NCBI RefSeq assembly: GCF_001750105.1
Contig: NZ_CP014143.1
Location: 3,131,501-3,195,500 of the forward strand
Length of the DNA stretch: 64,000 nucleotides
From: Microbulbifer aggregans
GTDB taxonomy: Bacteria; Pseudomonadota; Gammaproteobacteria; Pseudomonadales; Cellvibrionaceae
Reading direction: 5' to 3'
The position numbers and the translations under genes are program-made. Shown here one piece after another: positions 8,568 through 17,998 of the stretch. Under the pieces are notes generated by a model. That model was not told the DNA's origin and searched no databases. It worked only from the letters and a program-made list of their open reading frames with translations. How positions within the stretch are numbered: the stretch's first letter is position 1; each line of letters begins with the position of its first letter.

Positions 8568-10913
8568 ATGCAAAGCACCCAGCGTATTTTCGTCCTCTTA
8601 TTCTCTGTCATCCTCCTCGCCAGCTGTGAGCGAAACACCCCTGTTTCTGATAATGATGTGTCAGAGGCCCCGCCAGCTACCAACAGCGCCGTGGCCCAGC
8701 CTCCTGTGAATCTGGCGAAGACTGCAATCGAGGACGAAGCAGGGAAAACAGAACCGGAGTTCGTCGGTGCCGAGGCCTGCGCTACCTGCCATCAGGTGGA
8801 ATTCGACCGCTGGCGAGATTCTCACCATGACCTGGCCATGCAGGTGGCCAGTGACAGGACAGTACTGGGTGATTTCGACAATGCGCAGGTCGATTACTTC
8901 GGCACCACTTCGCGTTTCTTCACCAAGGACGACCGTTTCTTTGTCCGCACCGATGGTCCTGACGGCAAGCTGCACGACTACCCCATCGCCTACACCTTCG
9001 GGGTCCACCCGCTGCAGCAGTACCTGGTGGAATTCCCCGGTGGCCGGCTACAGGCGCTGAGCCTTGCGTGGGACAGTCGTGACAAAGCACAGGGCGGTCA
9101 GCGCTGGTTCCACCTAAACCCCGATGAACACATCAGGGCCGGCGATGAGCTGCACTGGACCGGACTCAACTACAACTGGAATTTCATGTGTGCGGATTGC
9201 CATTCCACCAATCTGCAAAAGGGTTTCGACCTGGCCAGCCAGACCTATGACACCAGCTGGTCGGAAATGGACGTGGGCTGTGAAGCCTGCCACGGCCCCG
9301 GCTCCAAGCACGTGACGTGGGCTAATTCATCCGCAGACGTCCCCTCCAAGGAGATCGCCAACCGCGGATTTCCTGTCTCGTACAGTGAGCGCAAGAGCGC
9401 GAGCTGGGCCATGGATCACGACAACGGCATCGCACGGTTGGCGGCAAAAGCAGAGACTCAGGCCGAGCTGGAGACCTGTGCCCAGTGCCACTCAAGGCGT
9501 GCCACGGCTTTTCCCGGCGCAAAGGCCGGGGACGAGCTGCTGGACCACTTTAATCTATCGCTGCTGGATGCAGGGCTGTATCACGCCGACGGGCAGATCG
9601 ACGATGAGGTTTTCGTATACGGCTCTTTCCTGCAGAGCAAGATGCATGCGGCCGGGGTCACCTGCAGTAACTGCCATGATCCCCACAGCCTTGAGTTGCG
9701 AGTGGAGGGCAATGGGGTTTGCGCCCAGTGCCATATGCCGGCCAGATTCGACACAGCCGAACACCACTTCCATCCGCCGGACTCTGCGGGATCACAGTGT
9801 GTCAGTTGCCATATGCCGGCCAAGACCTATATGCAGGTGGACGCCCGGCGGGACCACAGCTTCCGCATACCGCGTCCCGATCTATCCGATCGCCTGCAGG
9901 CACCGAACGCCTGCACCGGCTGCCACTCGGATAAGCCCAACCAATGGGCCGCCGATGTCCTGGAGCAGAAGTTCGGCAAACCTCTCGATCCCCATTTTGG
10001 CGAAGCGATCTATGCCGGGCGGCATGGGCTCCCCGGTGCAGAAGGCAAGTTGATGGCCCTGGTTGCCGATGACTCCCAGCCGGTCATTGTCCGCGCCACG
10101 GCTGTCAGCCTGTTACCGCGTTACTTGTCGCAACAATCGGCGCAGTTACTCCAGGTGATCGCGCAGGGTGATGAAAAACTGCTGAATCTCGGCCTGGCAA
10201 AATCGCTGGAAGTCGCCCCCGAGCAAATACAAGCAGCCCTTGCCATTCCCTTGCTTTACGAGGGCAAGCAGGTGACCGAGGCCCTGGCTGCCAATGCGCT
10301 GATCAATACCCCAGTGGAACGCCTGCCCGAACAGGTGCGCGCCCGGTTCAACGATGCAGTCAGTGCCTATCTGGCCTCGGAAAAGTTCAACAGCGACCGG
10401 CCGGAGTCCCTTTCCAACATCGCCGCCGTGCATGCTCGCAAAGAAAACTATGAGCAAGCGGAGGCATTTTATCGACGAGCGCTTTCCATTGCGCCTTACT
10501 TCACACCTGCCTATGTCAATCTGGCTGATATTTATCGAACTACGGGCAGGGAGAAAGAAGCCGAGGAGTTACTGGCCGGGGCTCTGACCAAGGTCAGTAA
10601 CGACGCGCCGATCCAATATTCACTGGGTCTTTCTCTGGTCCGCCAGCAACGTAATGACGAGGCACTGGAGCACCTGAAACAAGCCGCACAGAGTGAAAGC
10701 ACTTCCGCTCGTTTTATCTATGTCTATGCGATCGGTCAGCATTCGGCCGGCAAGACCAGTGCGGCCCTGGAGACCCTGGAGCGCGGGTTAGAACGGTTCC
10801 CCCACGACCCACAGATACTCTCAGCGCTGGTCTCGCTCAACCGTGAGGCCGGGAATCCGGAGAAAGCGGAGCAATACCAGCGCCGCCTGCAAACAAGCGC
10901 CGGAATACAGTAA
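8568..10913 (+). CDS. Octahaem c-type cytochrome lipoprotein with TPR tail
   Basis: A 781-residue exported redox protein. ATG 8568 gives a lipoprotein signal, VLLFSVILLASC, with Cys20; the longer in-frame TTG start would bury this signal. Eight CxxCH haem motifs are seen: CATCH (about 71), CADCH (208), CEACH, CAQCH, CSNCH, CAQCH, CVSCH and CTGCH (about 449). Residues 460-610 look HEAT-like, and about 613-781 form TPR repeats (for example NYEQAEAFYRRALSIAP). The order haem block, HEAT, TPR is known in predicted multihaem cytochromes of marine bacteria, but the electron partner is not known. It may be a reductase of the cytochrome c554/NrfA kind or an electron conduit. It is divergent from the HAD gene. 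Confidence 0.88.
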   Translation: MQSTQRIFVLLFSVILLASCERNTPVSDNDVSEAPPATNSAVAQPPVNLAKTAIEDEAGKTEPEFVGAEACATCHQVEFDRWRDSHHDLAMQVASDRTVLGDFDNAQVDYFGTTSRFFTKDDRFFVRTDGPDGKLHDYPIAYTFGVHPLQQYLVEFPGGRLQALSLAWDSRDKAQGGQRWFHLNPDEHIRAGDELHWTGLNYNWNFMCADCHSTNLQKGFDLASQTYDTSWSEMDVGCEACHGPGSKHVTWANSSADVPSKEIANRGFPVSYSERKSASWAMDHDNGIARLAAKAETQAELETCAQCHSRRATAFPGAKAGDELLDHFNLSLLDAGLYHADGQIDDEVFVYGSFLQSKMHAAGVTCSNCHDPHSLELRVEGNGVCAQCHMPARFDTAEHHFHPPDSAGSQCVSCHMPAKTYMQVDARRDHSFRIPRPDLSDRLQAPNACTGCHSDKPNQWAADVLEQKFGKPLDPHFGEAIYAGRHGLPGAEGKLMALVADDSQPVIVRATAVSLLPRYLSQQSAQLLQVIAQGDEKLLNLGLAKSLEVAPEQIQAALAIPLLYEGKQVTEALAANALINTPVERLPEQVRARFNDAVSAYLASEKFNSDRPESLSNIAAVHARKENYEQAEAFYRRALSIAPYFTPAYVNLADIYRTTGREKEAEELLAGALTKVSNDAPIQYSLGLSLVRQQRNDEALEHLKQAAQSESTSARFIYVYAIGQHSAGKTSAALETLERGLERFPHDPQILSALVSLNREAGNPEKAEQYQRRLQTSAGIQ

Positions 10914-11064
10914 GTGGTGGCACGTGAAGCCCCTTGAAGAAAGCCTGCACTCGTCCGATCGTGCGCTCTCATGCCCCCAATGACCACTACATCCCCCGAC
11001 GATATACACTTCTAGCAGTCGGTCCTTCGATCTCAACTCGACCGAAACTAGCATTAGGCCCTTA

Positions 11065-12069
11065 ATGGTTGCTCTCATTAAAACTACAGCGCTGTCCGGA
11101 TACTGCGAACTGGTCAATGAGCTGGGCGGCGATCCCGCCCAGCTTCTCCGTCGCTGTCACCTGGATCCGGATGTCATCGCCAGCCGCGAGGGCGTGATCT
11201 CCCACAAAGCTGAGATCTGTGCCATTGAGCGTGCAGCAACTGAATTGCGCTGTGATGACTTCGGGCTCAAGCTTGCAGAAAGCCAGGATATCTACATCCT
11301 GGGTCCAGCAGCAGCGGTCGCCCTTAACTCTACCTGCGTTGCTGATGCACTCCGTAAAATCAATGAGTCCATGCACTGGTTCTCTCCAGCAATCGACTTG
11401 CGAATCGAGCGGGAAGTAGAGGATGGAAAGTCGTTGATCGTCTTCGACCAGGACCCTTCGCTCCCGCGCTGCAGAAATCCTCACGAGCAGGCGCTGGCCG
11501 TGCTCGCGACGATCCTGCGGACACTCGCCGGACAGGAGCTCCGTATTCTCGCGGTATACCTGAGCTTTCCATCACCGCTCCCGCAAAGCCGTTACCAGGA
11601 TGTTTTTGATGCTCCGGTCCTGTGTGACGAACCACGGAGTGCGCTGCTTATAAGGACCCGGGATCTTTCCAAGTCACTGCAGCACCAGAACGATGAGCTA
11701 CATCGGCTTCTCGATATTTTTACTGCAGAAGTGACCTCAGACTACTCGCTGGATCTCGGGCGTCAGGTCCGGCAGATGATCGAAAATCTGCTCCCAACAC
11801 ACAGCTGCAGCTTAAACACCATCGCTTCCCAGCTCGGCTTCACCCCCCGTACGCTACAACGGCAGCTGGCCGCACAGGGAGAATCGTTCGAACAGATGAT
11901 GGATACGGTGCGCCGTTCGCTAGCGGATGATTACTTGACCGAGCATGAGATGCCCCTGGTTCAGGTCGCCGCCCTGCTCGGCTACTCCGAGCAGAGCACC
12001 TTCAGCAGGGCCTGCAAGCGCTGGTATGGCTGTACGCCGCTACAACGTCGACAGGCTCTGCTCCACTAA
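11065..12069 (+). CDS. AraC-family transcriptional regulator (arabinose-binding-like N domain)
   Basis: A 334-residue regulator. The N-terminal two thirds fits the ligand-binding domain found in OruR/ArgR-like AraC proteins. The C terminus has the double HTH, including LNTIASQLGFTPRTLQRQL and VAALLGYSEQSTFSRACKRWYG. The start codon is ATG 11065. The next gene is a paralogue with near-identical architecture, and both face the flavin monooxygenase at 13.4 kb, a plausible target. Ligand unknown. Confidence 0.9.
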   Translation: MVALIKTTALSGYCELVNELGGDPAQLLRRCHLDPDVIASREGVISHKAEICAIERAATELRCDDFGLKLAESQDIYILGPAAAVALNSTCVADALRKINESMHWFSPAIDLRIEREVEDGKSLIVFDQDPSLPRCRNPHEQALAVLATILRTLAGQELRILAVYLSFPSPLPQSRYQDVFDAPVLCDEPRSALLIRTRDLSKSLQHQNDELHRLLDIFTAEVTSDYSLDLGRQVRQMIENLLPTHSCSLNTIASQLGFTPRTLQRQLAAQGESFEQMMDTVRRSLADDYLTEHEMPLVQVAALLGYSEQSTFSRACKRWYGCTPLQRRQALLH

Positions 12070-12313
12070 GGCCCCGGTCCGTCGCGGGTTGCGTTTACAA
12101 CCGACACTACGCGAAACCGCAAAGAGCTTCTTATCGCCGCCCGGCCTGCACGCTCGCAAATGCGTGAAGTGACTGTGACCAGAGGCCTAGCCACGGCTGA
12201 ATCCTTATACACTCCGTAGCGAAAACCCTTGTAGGCAACCTAGACTTATAGCCTTGGGGGCTGGATTTGAGATCGTAGAGGTTTTCGCAACTTTGGCTGC
12301 CAACGCTCTAATC

Positions 12314-13312
12314 ATGACAACCTCCCTGTCGGGCTATTGGCAGCTTGTACAGCGCCTTGGCGGTTCACCCGACTCCGTATTGCGTCAGTGTCATTTGGAC
12401 CCGCAGGCGGTTCACAACCTCGATGGAGTGATTTCTCACAAGGCAGAGCTCAATGCGATAGAGAAAGCCTCGCAGGCCCTGCACTGCCCCGATTTTGGCC
12501 TCAGGCTCGCGGAGGGCCAGGATATATATATCCTTGGCCCGGTGGCCGCAGTTGCGCTGACCGCTTCCAGTGTGGGCGATGCTATCGACAAGATTATTGA
12601 TCGGCTCCACTGGTTCTCACCCACCGCAAATCTGCGTGTTCGAAGAGAAGTGAAACCCGGGCAGTCGCTGCTCCTTTACTATTCGGATCCCTCGTTGCCG
12701 AGGTACCGGACGACCCTGGAGCATGCCATTGGTGTGCTGCGGAATATCATGCGTAGTCTGGCCGGCTCCAGCTTTCGCCCCCGGGCCGTCTATTTCAGCT
12801 TCGAGTCACCGTTACCGACGCAAGATTATGTCGACTTTTTCCAGGCACCGGTGCTCTTCAATCAGGAGCAGAATGCCTTGCTGATAGACAGCAAGGTCCT
12901 CGATAAGCCGCTCAATCCACCCAGCCAGAGACTCCATCTGCTCCTGCGGCGCTATGCCAGGGAAATGCTCGCCGACAATGCTCTGCATCTCGGCAAGCAG
13001 ATAGAACTCCTCATTGAAAATCTCTTACTCACAGGCAACTGCAACCTGGAAACGATCTCGAGCCAACTGGGTTACCTCCCGAGAACCCTGCAACGGGAAC
13101 TCTGTGCAGACGGACTGTCCTTTGAAAGTATCCTCGAGAGCACGCGCCGTCGACTGGCAGACACCTACCTCAGAGAGAAGGACATGCCCTTGATCGAGGT
13201 TGCTTCCTTGCTTGGCTACAGCGAGCAAAGCACCTTCAGTCGCGCCTGCAAGCGGTGGTATGGCTACTCCCCGCTACAACGGCGCAAGCAGCTGACCAAC
13301 CAGTCGCGCTGA
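12314..13312 (+). CDS. AraC-family transcriptional regulator, tandem paralogue
   Basis: A 332-residue protein aligned along its whole length with the preceding regulator. Shared landmarks are DGVISHKAE.NAIE, GQDIYILGPVAAVAL, the HTH region NLETISSQLGYLPRTLQREL and LLGYSEQSTFSRACKRWYGYSPLQRR. ATG 12314 is preferred over an upstream TTG because it matches the start of the paralogue (TTSLSGYWQLVQRLGG versus TTALSGYCELVNELGG). The pair probably arose by local duplication with about half the residues conserved. It lies 101 bases before the monooxygenase gene, which it may activate. Confidence 0.9.
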   Translation: MTTSLSGYWQLVQRLGGSPDSVLRQCHLDPQAVHNLDGVISHKAELNAIEKASQALHCPDFGLRLAEGQDIYILGPVAAVALTASSVGDAIDKIIDRLHWFSPTANLRVRREVKPGQSLLLYYSDPSLPRYRTTLEHAIGVLRNIMRSLAGSSFRPRAVYFSFESPLPTQDYVDFFQAPVLFNQEQNALLIDSKVLDKPLNPPSQRLHLLLRRYAREMLADNALHLGKQIELLIENLLLTGNCNLETISSQLGYLPRTLQRELCADGLSFESILESTRRRLADTYLREKDMPLIEVASLLGYSEQSTFSRACKRWYGYSPLQRRKQLTNQSR

Positions 13313-13413
13313 ACCTGACCATTCCGCCCCCACTGCTATTCCCATCGGCAAAGATCGATTAAGGTATTTGCCACGACATAACAACAATAGTGAAACGGAG
13401 TCTGCCACCTTCC

Positions 13414-14919
13414 ATGAACCAGCAGCATTTCGACATCCTGATTATTGGAGCCGGCCTGTCAGGCATCGGTACCGCCTGCCACTTGCGCCAGCAATGTCCG
13501 GATCGGCAATTTGCCATTCTCGAGCGACGGGAGCGGATTGGCGGCACCTGGGACCTGTTCCGCTACCCCGGCATCCGTTCCGACTCCGACATGTTCAGCT
13601 TTGGCTTCAATTTCCGGCCCTGGAATGGCCTGAAGGTACTGGCCGATGGCGCATCCATCCGCAACTATATCGCCGATACCGCCAAAGAGTTCGACGTCAC
13701 CGAGCACATTCGCTTCGGTGTCGACTTGCAGGAAGCCAACTGGGAGAGCTCCCAAGGTCACTGGACACTCCAAGGTACACAGAACGGAGCAGCGGTTACC
13801 TATACCTGTAATGTACTGATCTCCTGCACCGGATATTACGACTACCGACAGGGTTACCTGCCGCAATTCGACGGGATCGATCAATTCGACGGGCAAGTGA
13901 TACATCCCCAGCAATGGCCGCAGGATCTGGATTATGCGGACAAGAAGGTGCTGGTGATTGGCAGCGGCGCCACCGCCGTGACCCTGGTACCCGCCATGGC
14001 AGACAAAGCCAGCCATGTCACCATGCTGCAGCGCTCCCCCACTTACGTGCTCTCGGTCCCTGCCGAAGACAAGATCTCCGCATTCCTGCGCAAGTGGTTG
14101 CCCGAGAGCCTGGTTTACCGCATGGCCCGCAAACGCAATATCAAGCTGCACCGCTGGATATTCAAAGCCGCAAAGCGCTGGCCTTCCCTCACCCGTCGCC
14201 TGATGCTGCGCGGTGTCCGCAAGGCCATGGGCAAGGATTTTGATATGCGCCACTTCTCCCCGGACTACAAGCCCTGGGACCAGAGGCTGTGCGCGGTGCC
14301 GGATGGCGACCTGTTTGAAGCAATCAATGCCGGTAAAGCCTCCGTGGTAACCGACGAGGTCGCGACCTTCACTGAAAGTGGCGTCCGCCTGAAGAGCGGA
14401 CAGGAGCTTGAGGCCGATATCGTGATCACTGCCACCGGGCTCAACGTCCAGGTACTGGGCGGTATGGCCCTCAGGGTGGATGACCAGCCCGTGGAGATCA
14501 GCCGACGCCTCACCTATAAAGGCGTGCTGATGGAGGGAGTGCCCAATATGGCCTGGGTATTCGGTTACACCAATGCCGCCTGGACGCTCAAGGCTGACCT
14601 GTCTGCAGACTATATCTGCCGCCTGCTGAACCATATGAAGGCGACCGGACAGGGAGTATTCATGCCCGTCGACCGCGAGGGTTGTAAGGCAGAGGAGTCA
14701 GTGATGGCGGCCCTGAAATCCGGCTATGTCGCCCGGGCCGATCACCTGCTCCCGCGGCAGGGAACGAAGTATCCGTGGAGCCTGATGAACGATTATGAAA
14801 AGGACCGCAAGATCCTGCTGGAAACGCCGATCGACGACGGCATCCTGAATTTCTATAAGAAAATCGCCAAGCCGACGTCTGTTGAGCAACCCGCAATCGA
14901 GGAAAGCTGCACCAATTGA
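13414..14919 (+). CDS. FAD-dependent Baeyer-Villiger-type monooxygenase (EthA-like)
   Basis: A 501-residue cytoplasmic flavoprotein expected to insert oxygen into ketones or oxidise sulfur/nitrogen groups with NADPH and O2. The N-terminal FAD site is IIGAGLSGIG, followed by GGTWDLFRYPGIRSDSDMF, a hallmark of the EthA branch. The Baeyer-Villiger fingerprint is FDGQVIHPQQWP at about 158-169, and the second Rossmann loop is VIGSGATAVTL. ATG 13414 places the FAD motif at the usual distance from the N terminus; an in-frame GTG eight codons upstream is possible. It is preceded by two AraC regulators, a common arrangement for inducible monooxygenases. Substrate unknown; a sterol-like or long-chain ketone would fit the lipid theme. 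Confidence 0.9.
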   Translation: MNQQHFDILIIGAGLSGIGTACHLRQQCPDRQFAILERRERIGGTWDLFRYPGIRSDSDMFSFGFNFRPWNGLKVLADGASIRNYIADTAKEFDVTEHIRFGVDLQEANWESSQGHWTLQGTQNGAAVTYTCNVLISCTGYYDYRQGYLPQFDGIDQFDGQVIHPQQWPQDLDYADKKVLVIGSGATAVTLVPAMADKASHVTMLQRSPTYVLSVPAEDKISAFLRKWLPESLVYRMARKRNIKLHRWIFKAAKRWPSLTRRLMLRGVRKAMGKDFDMRHFSPDYKPWDQRLCAVPDGDLFEAINAGKASVVTDEVATFTESGVRLKSGQELEADIVITATGLNVQVLGGMALRVDDQPVEISRRLTYKGVLMEGVPNMAWVFGYTNAAWTLKADLSADYICRLLNHMKATGQGVFMPVDREGCKAEESVMAALKSGYVARADHLLPRQGTKYPWSLMNDYEKDRKILLETPIDDGILNFYKKIAKPTSVEQPAIEESCTN

Positions 14920-14930
14920 TCGGTGTTAAT

Positions 14931-14955
14931 CCCCGAGGGCAATGCACCCTCGGGG
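14931..14955 (+). other. 9-bp GC-rich hairpin after the monooxygenase gene
   Basis: CCCCGAGGG (14931-14939) pairs with CCCTCGGGG (14947-14955). It follows the stop codon by 11 bases and has no T-run, so it is a weak or factor-dependent terminator or an mRNA 3' end stabiliser. Confidence 0.5.
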
Positions 14956-15109
14956 CGCACCCTGCACCTGTTGCGGCGACGGGTGCTCTCATCCCCGTGG
15001 TTAATACGCCACCGGCCACCCCTACCATCACATTTTGACTAGTCTGTGTGAGAGCCAACACGGCATCTCACGGCCTGGCTCTTCATTGGATCCCGGACCT
15101 GATACCGGC

Positions 15110-15634
15110 ATGAGCACGCAGAACAACCGCAAACTCAGCGCTTACTATATTTTCGGCAAGGCCTTTTCCCTGCTGTTCCTTGCCATGTGCGCAGCCATCC
15201 TGATCTCCACCATCTTCACTTTCGGCGAATTCATTTTCTCAACCGCTGTCTTCTACAAGGAAGATGAACTTCCGGAACTGGTCATCAACGCCATCAGTAA
15301 CCTGATCATTGCGCTCGCCATGTTCGAGCTCTTTCTGGTGATCAATGTTGACGAACATCCGGCATCAAGGCACCAGACCATGCACGTGCTGCTCGACTCG
15401 GCTCCGCGGTTTATTATCGTGGTATGCGTCGCCCTGGCCCTGGAGGGGTTGGTGCTGGTCATCAAGTTCAGCCAGGATGCCAACAAGGAAGAGCTGATCT
15501 ACCCCATGGCCGTGGTAGTGAGTTCCGCGATTCTCCTCATCAGTCTCGGAGTCTTCCTCAAGATCTGCCCCCGTCCTTCCCAGGACGAGAGCCTGGTACC
15601 ACCCACCGACCGAGGCCCCGAAAGTTCTGACTGA
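15110..15634 (+). CDS. Four-helix inner-membrane protein (PsiE-like topology)
   Basis: A 174-residue protein with four predicted membrane helices: about 12-44, 60-88, 102-124 and 136-160 (for example LLFLAMCAAILISTIFTFGEFIF and MAVVVSSAILLISLGVFLKI). A hydrophilic tail rich in Pro, Glu and Ser ends the protein. The size and arrangement recall the PsiE (phosphate-starvation inducible E) family, but I cannot assign it firmly. ATG 15110 was chosen because the region upstream in frame is not membrane-like. Function unknown. Confidence 0.7.
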   Translation: MSTQNNRKLSAYYIFGKAFSLLFLAMCAAILISTIFTFGEFIFSTAVFYKEDELPELVINAISNLIIALAMFELFLVINVDEHPASRHQTMHVLLDSAPRFIIVVCVALALEGLVLVIKFSQDANKEELIYPMAVVVSSAILLISLGVFLKICPRPSQDESLVPPTDRGPESSD

Positions 15635-15783
15635 ACATTCACGCTCAAACTAGCGATAGCCTGGACGGTGCCAGTGCCTCACAGAGAGTTGGCGCTGAAG
15701 TTCTCTACTTGTCTATGCTGAATAAATCGCACTGCTGACAGCCCGGTGGAGTTGCCTCATGATCATTGAAACCGGCCAGAGCG

Positions 15784-15828
15784 ACCGGTGTGGCACAAGT
15801 AAACACCGGCGTCACGTTTACCACCGGT
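15784..15828 (+). other. Nested inverted repeats upstream of the phospholipase D gene
   Basis: ACCGGTG (15784-15790) pairs with CACCGGT (15822-15828), and inside it GTAAAC (15799-15804) pairs with GTTTAC (15816-15821). The inner right arm directly abuts the outer one, giving a bulged hairpin about 100 bases before the next start codon. It could be an RNA leader structure or a dyad operator. The rest of 15635-15925 shows nothing else I can name. Confidence 0.4.
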
Positions 15829-15925
15829 CACTTGGAATAAAGTCCTCGGTGAACTCAATGAGGCATGGAAAACACACAGCCACGTATCCCGTCAGCGACG
15901 ACCACCTCCCTGGTGACCTTGAACA

Positions 15926-17494
15926 ATGCTGAACTGCAAGCCTGCCCTACCCATCTTTATGCTTTCCAGCGTGCTGTTCTTGCAGGCGTGTTCAGAGGGC
16001 AGGCAATACGAATCCCGTCAGCAGGAGTCATCGCGGGCACTGCCACCGGCAACAGACACCCGGTTGGCCAACCTGATCAAGACCCAAAGCCTGAACCAAC
16101 CCGACAGCCATTCCGGCTTTCACCTCACCCACGACGGACTTACAGCGCTGGTAGCACGGGCTGCTGTCATCGACGAAGCGGAAGTGTCTCTCGACATCCA
16201 GTATTACATCTTCAGTGATGACGTCTCCGGGCGCATCCTTACCGAGAAGTTACTCGAAGCCGCCGACCGCGGGGTACGCGTGCGCCTCCTGATTGACGAC
16301 CTCGGCACCCGCATGACCAATTCCTGGATCGGGGCACTGGATCATCATGAGAATGTCCAGGTCCGGGTATTTAACCCGGTGGAAGGCAAAGGCGGCATCC
16401 GTCGACGCCTGGAGCAGCTGCTGGATCTCGGCCGGATCAATCACCGCATGCACAACAAGCTGATCGTGGCAGATGGCATCACCATGATTACCGGCGGACG
16501 CAATATTTCAGATGGTTACTTTACCAGTGCCGAAGTCGCATTCCTGGATGTGGACACGCTGGCGATCGGCCCCATCGTGGAGAGTGCTTCAAAGACTTTT
16601 GATGAATACTGGAACCATCCCATCGCGGTGTCGATCAGGAAGCTGGCACTGGCCGAAGACGACAAGCACTCCCTTATGGAGCTCAAGAAACACCTGGCCG
16701 AACACAAGTCGGAAGAAGCGGCCTCAGAGCTCCACAAGGCTGTGCGGGAGTCCGGATTTACGCAGGAGTTGCTGGGCGGCAAGATAGAATTCCACTGGGG
16801 GCCAGCCACGTTATACGCCGATCCACCAACAAAGGCCACCAACCCCGAGGAAGTCCCAATTGAGGAGTATCCCGGTTACCAGTTGGCCAAGATCATTCGT
16901 GAACTCGAGCAGAAAATTGAAATCAGTAATGCGTATCTGATCCCCGGCGAGCCAGGTATGAACCTGTTCACCGAGCTGGTGGAACGCGGCATTGAAGTGG
17001 AAGTCCTCACCAATGGGATCAGCTCAACTGACACAGCCATGGCTCACGGTGCCTATTCCCGTTACCGTAAGCCCCTCCTAAGCGCCGGGGTCCGGCTGTG
17101 GGAGCTAAAGCCCAGTGCCGAGCGAGAGGGCCGACTGCACTGGTTTAGCCACAAATCCCAGTCCACCTTGCATGCCAAAACTTTTGTCCTCGACGGGGAT
17201 CGAGGCTTTGTCGGCTCCATCAATCTCGACAGTCGCTCGATGATCCTCAACACGGAAATCGGCGTCCTCATCGAAAACGAGGCGATCAACAGTCAACTGC
17301 ACGATCTGTTCAAAGAGTGGGTTTCCCCCGAGAGTGCGTGGCGATTGAAGCTGGATAGCAGCGGCGATATCACCTGGCGTGCCGAAGATGAAACCGGCAA
17401 AGAGATCATTGAGAACAAGGACCCCAACAGCACATGGTGGCAACGCTTCCTGAGCGGAATCCTGGCCTATCTGCCGGTGGAGTCCCAGATCTGA
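15926..17494 (+). CDS. Phospholipase D-family lipoprotein (ClsC/cardiolipin-synthase-like)
   Basis: A 522-residue protein with two HKD catalytic motifs: the first near residue 175 (MHNKLIVADG followed by TGGRN), the second near 416 (LHAKTFVLDG followed by GSINLDSRS). This two-HKD layout and the sequence style match the ClsC/YmdC branch, which makes or remodels phospholipids such as cardiolipin by transferring phosphatidyl groups. The N terminus LPIFMLSSVLFLQAC looks like a lipoprotein signal with Cys22, so the enzyme is probably anchored outside the cytoplasm. It has its own upstream region of about 290 bases with a bulged inverted repeat. A nuclease function is less likely given the secretion signal. 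Confidence 0.88.
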   Translation: MLNCKPALPIFMLSSVLFLQACSEGRQYESRQQESSRALPPATDTRLANLIKTQSLNQPDSHSGFHLTHDGLTALVARAAVIDEAEVSLDIQYYIFSDDVSGRILTEKLLEAADRGVRVRLLIDDLGTRMTNSWIGALDHHENVQVRVFNPVEGKGGIRRRLEQLLDLGRINHRMHNKLIVADGITMITGGRNISDGYFTSAEVAFLDVDTLAIGPIVESASKTFDEYWNHPIAVSIRKLALAEDDKHSLMELKKHLAEHKSEEAASELHKAVRESGFTQELLGGKIEFHWGPATLYADPPTKATNPEEVPIEEYPGYQLAKIIRELEQKIEISNAYLIPGEPGMNLFTELVERGIEVEVLTNGISSTDTAMAHGAYSRYRKPLLSAGVRLWELKPSAEREGRLHWFSHKSQSTLHAKTFVLDGDRGFVGSINLDSRSMILNTEIGVLIENEAINSQLHDLFKEWVSPESAWRLKLDSSGDITWRAEDETGKEIIENKDPNSTWWQRFLSGILAYLPVESQI

Positions 17495-17548
17495 AGTCTG
17501 TGGCATAGCCAGGTTGAGCGCCCGGGAATTCGGGCCTCTTCACCAAGG

Positions 17549-17998
17549 CTAAGAGGCAGAGGAGAGCCTCGAGCGCACCTTGATTTCTGAAGTCAGTGTC
17601 CGGTGCACCGGGCAGCGGTTAGCGATATCCAGCAGCTTCGCGCGCTCCTCGCCAGTCAGCTGCCCCTCGAGCGTGATCTCGCGGACGATTTCGTCAATCT
17701 TGCCCTTCTCCGTTTCACAGTCCGCACAGTCTTCAGCATGCACCTTCTGATGGGACAAAATGACGCGCACCCGTTCCAGCGCAATCTTTTTGCGATCCGC
17801 ATACATACGGATAGTCATACTGGTACAGGCACCCAGGCCCATCAGCACATACTCATAGGGCCCCGGGCCCTCGTTGTTGCCTCCGTATTCTTCCGGTTCA
17901 TCGGCTACCAGCTGGTGTGGGCCGGAGTGCAGAGTCTGGGTAAATTTGCCCTCTCCGGACTCCTCCACAGTGACAACGGTCGGCGTCGGTCCACCCAT
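17549..17998 (-). CDS. OsmC/Ohr-family peroxiredoxin-like protein
   Basis: A 149-residue OsmC-fold protein. The two redox cysteines are in LGACTSMTIRMYADRK and in NRCPVHRTL, as in family members that reduce organic hydroperoxides. An extra CADC pair lies between them (HAEDCADCETEKG). ATG 17998 is chosen because AGGGGG lies six bases upstream on the coding strand; a longer reading frame adds about 35 residues unlike the family. It is monocistronic, convergent with the phospholipase D gene. The longer 18103 start remains an alternative. Confidence 0.85.
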   Translation of the reverse strand: MGGPTPTVVTVEESGEGKFTQTLHSGPHQLVADEPEEYGGNNEGPGPYEYVLMGLGACTSMTIRMYADRKKIALERVRVILSHQKVHAEDCADCETEKGKIDEIVREITLEGQLTGEERAKLLDIANRCPVHRTLTSEIKVRSRLSSAS

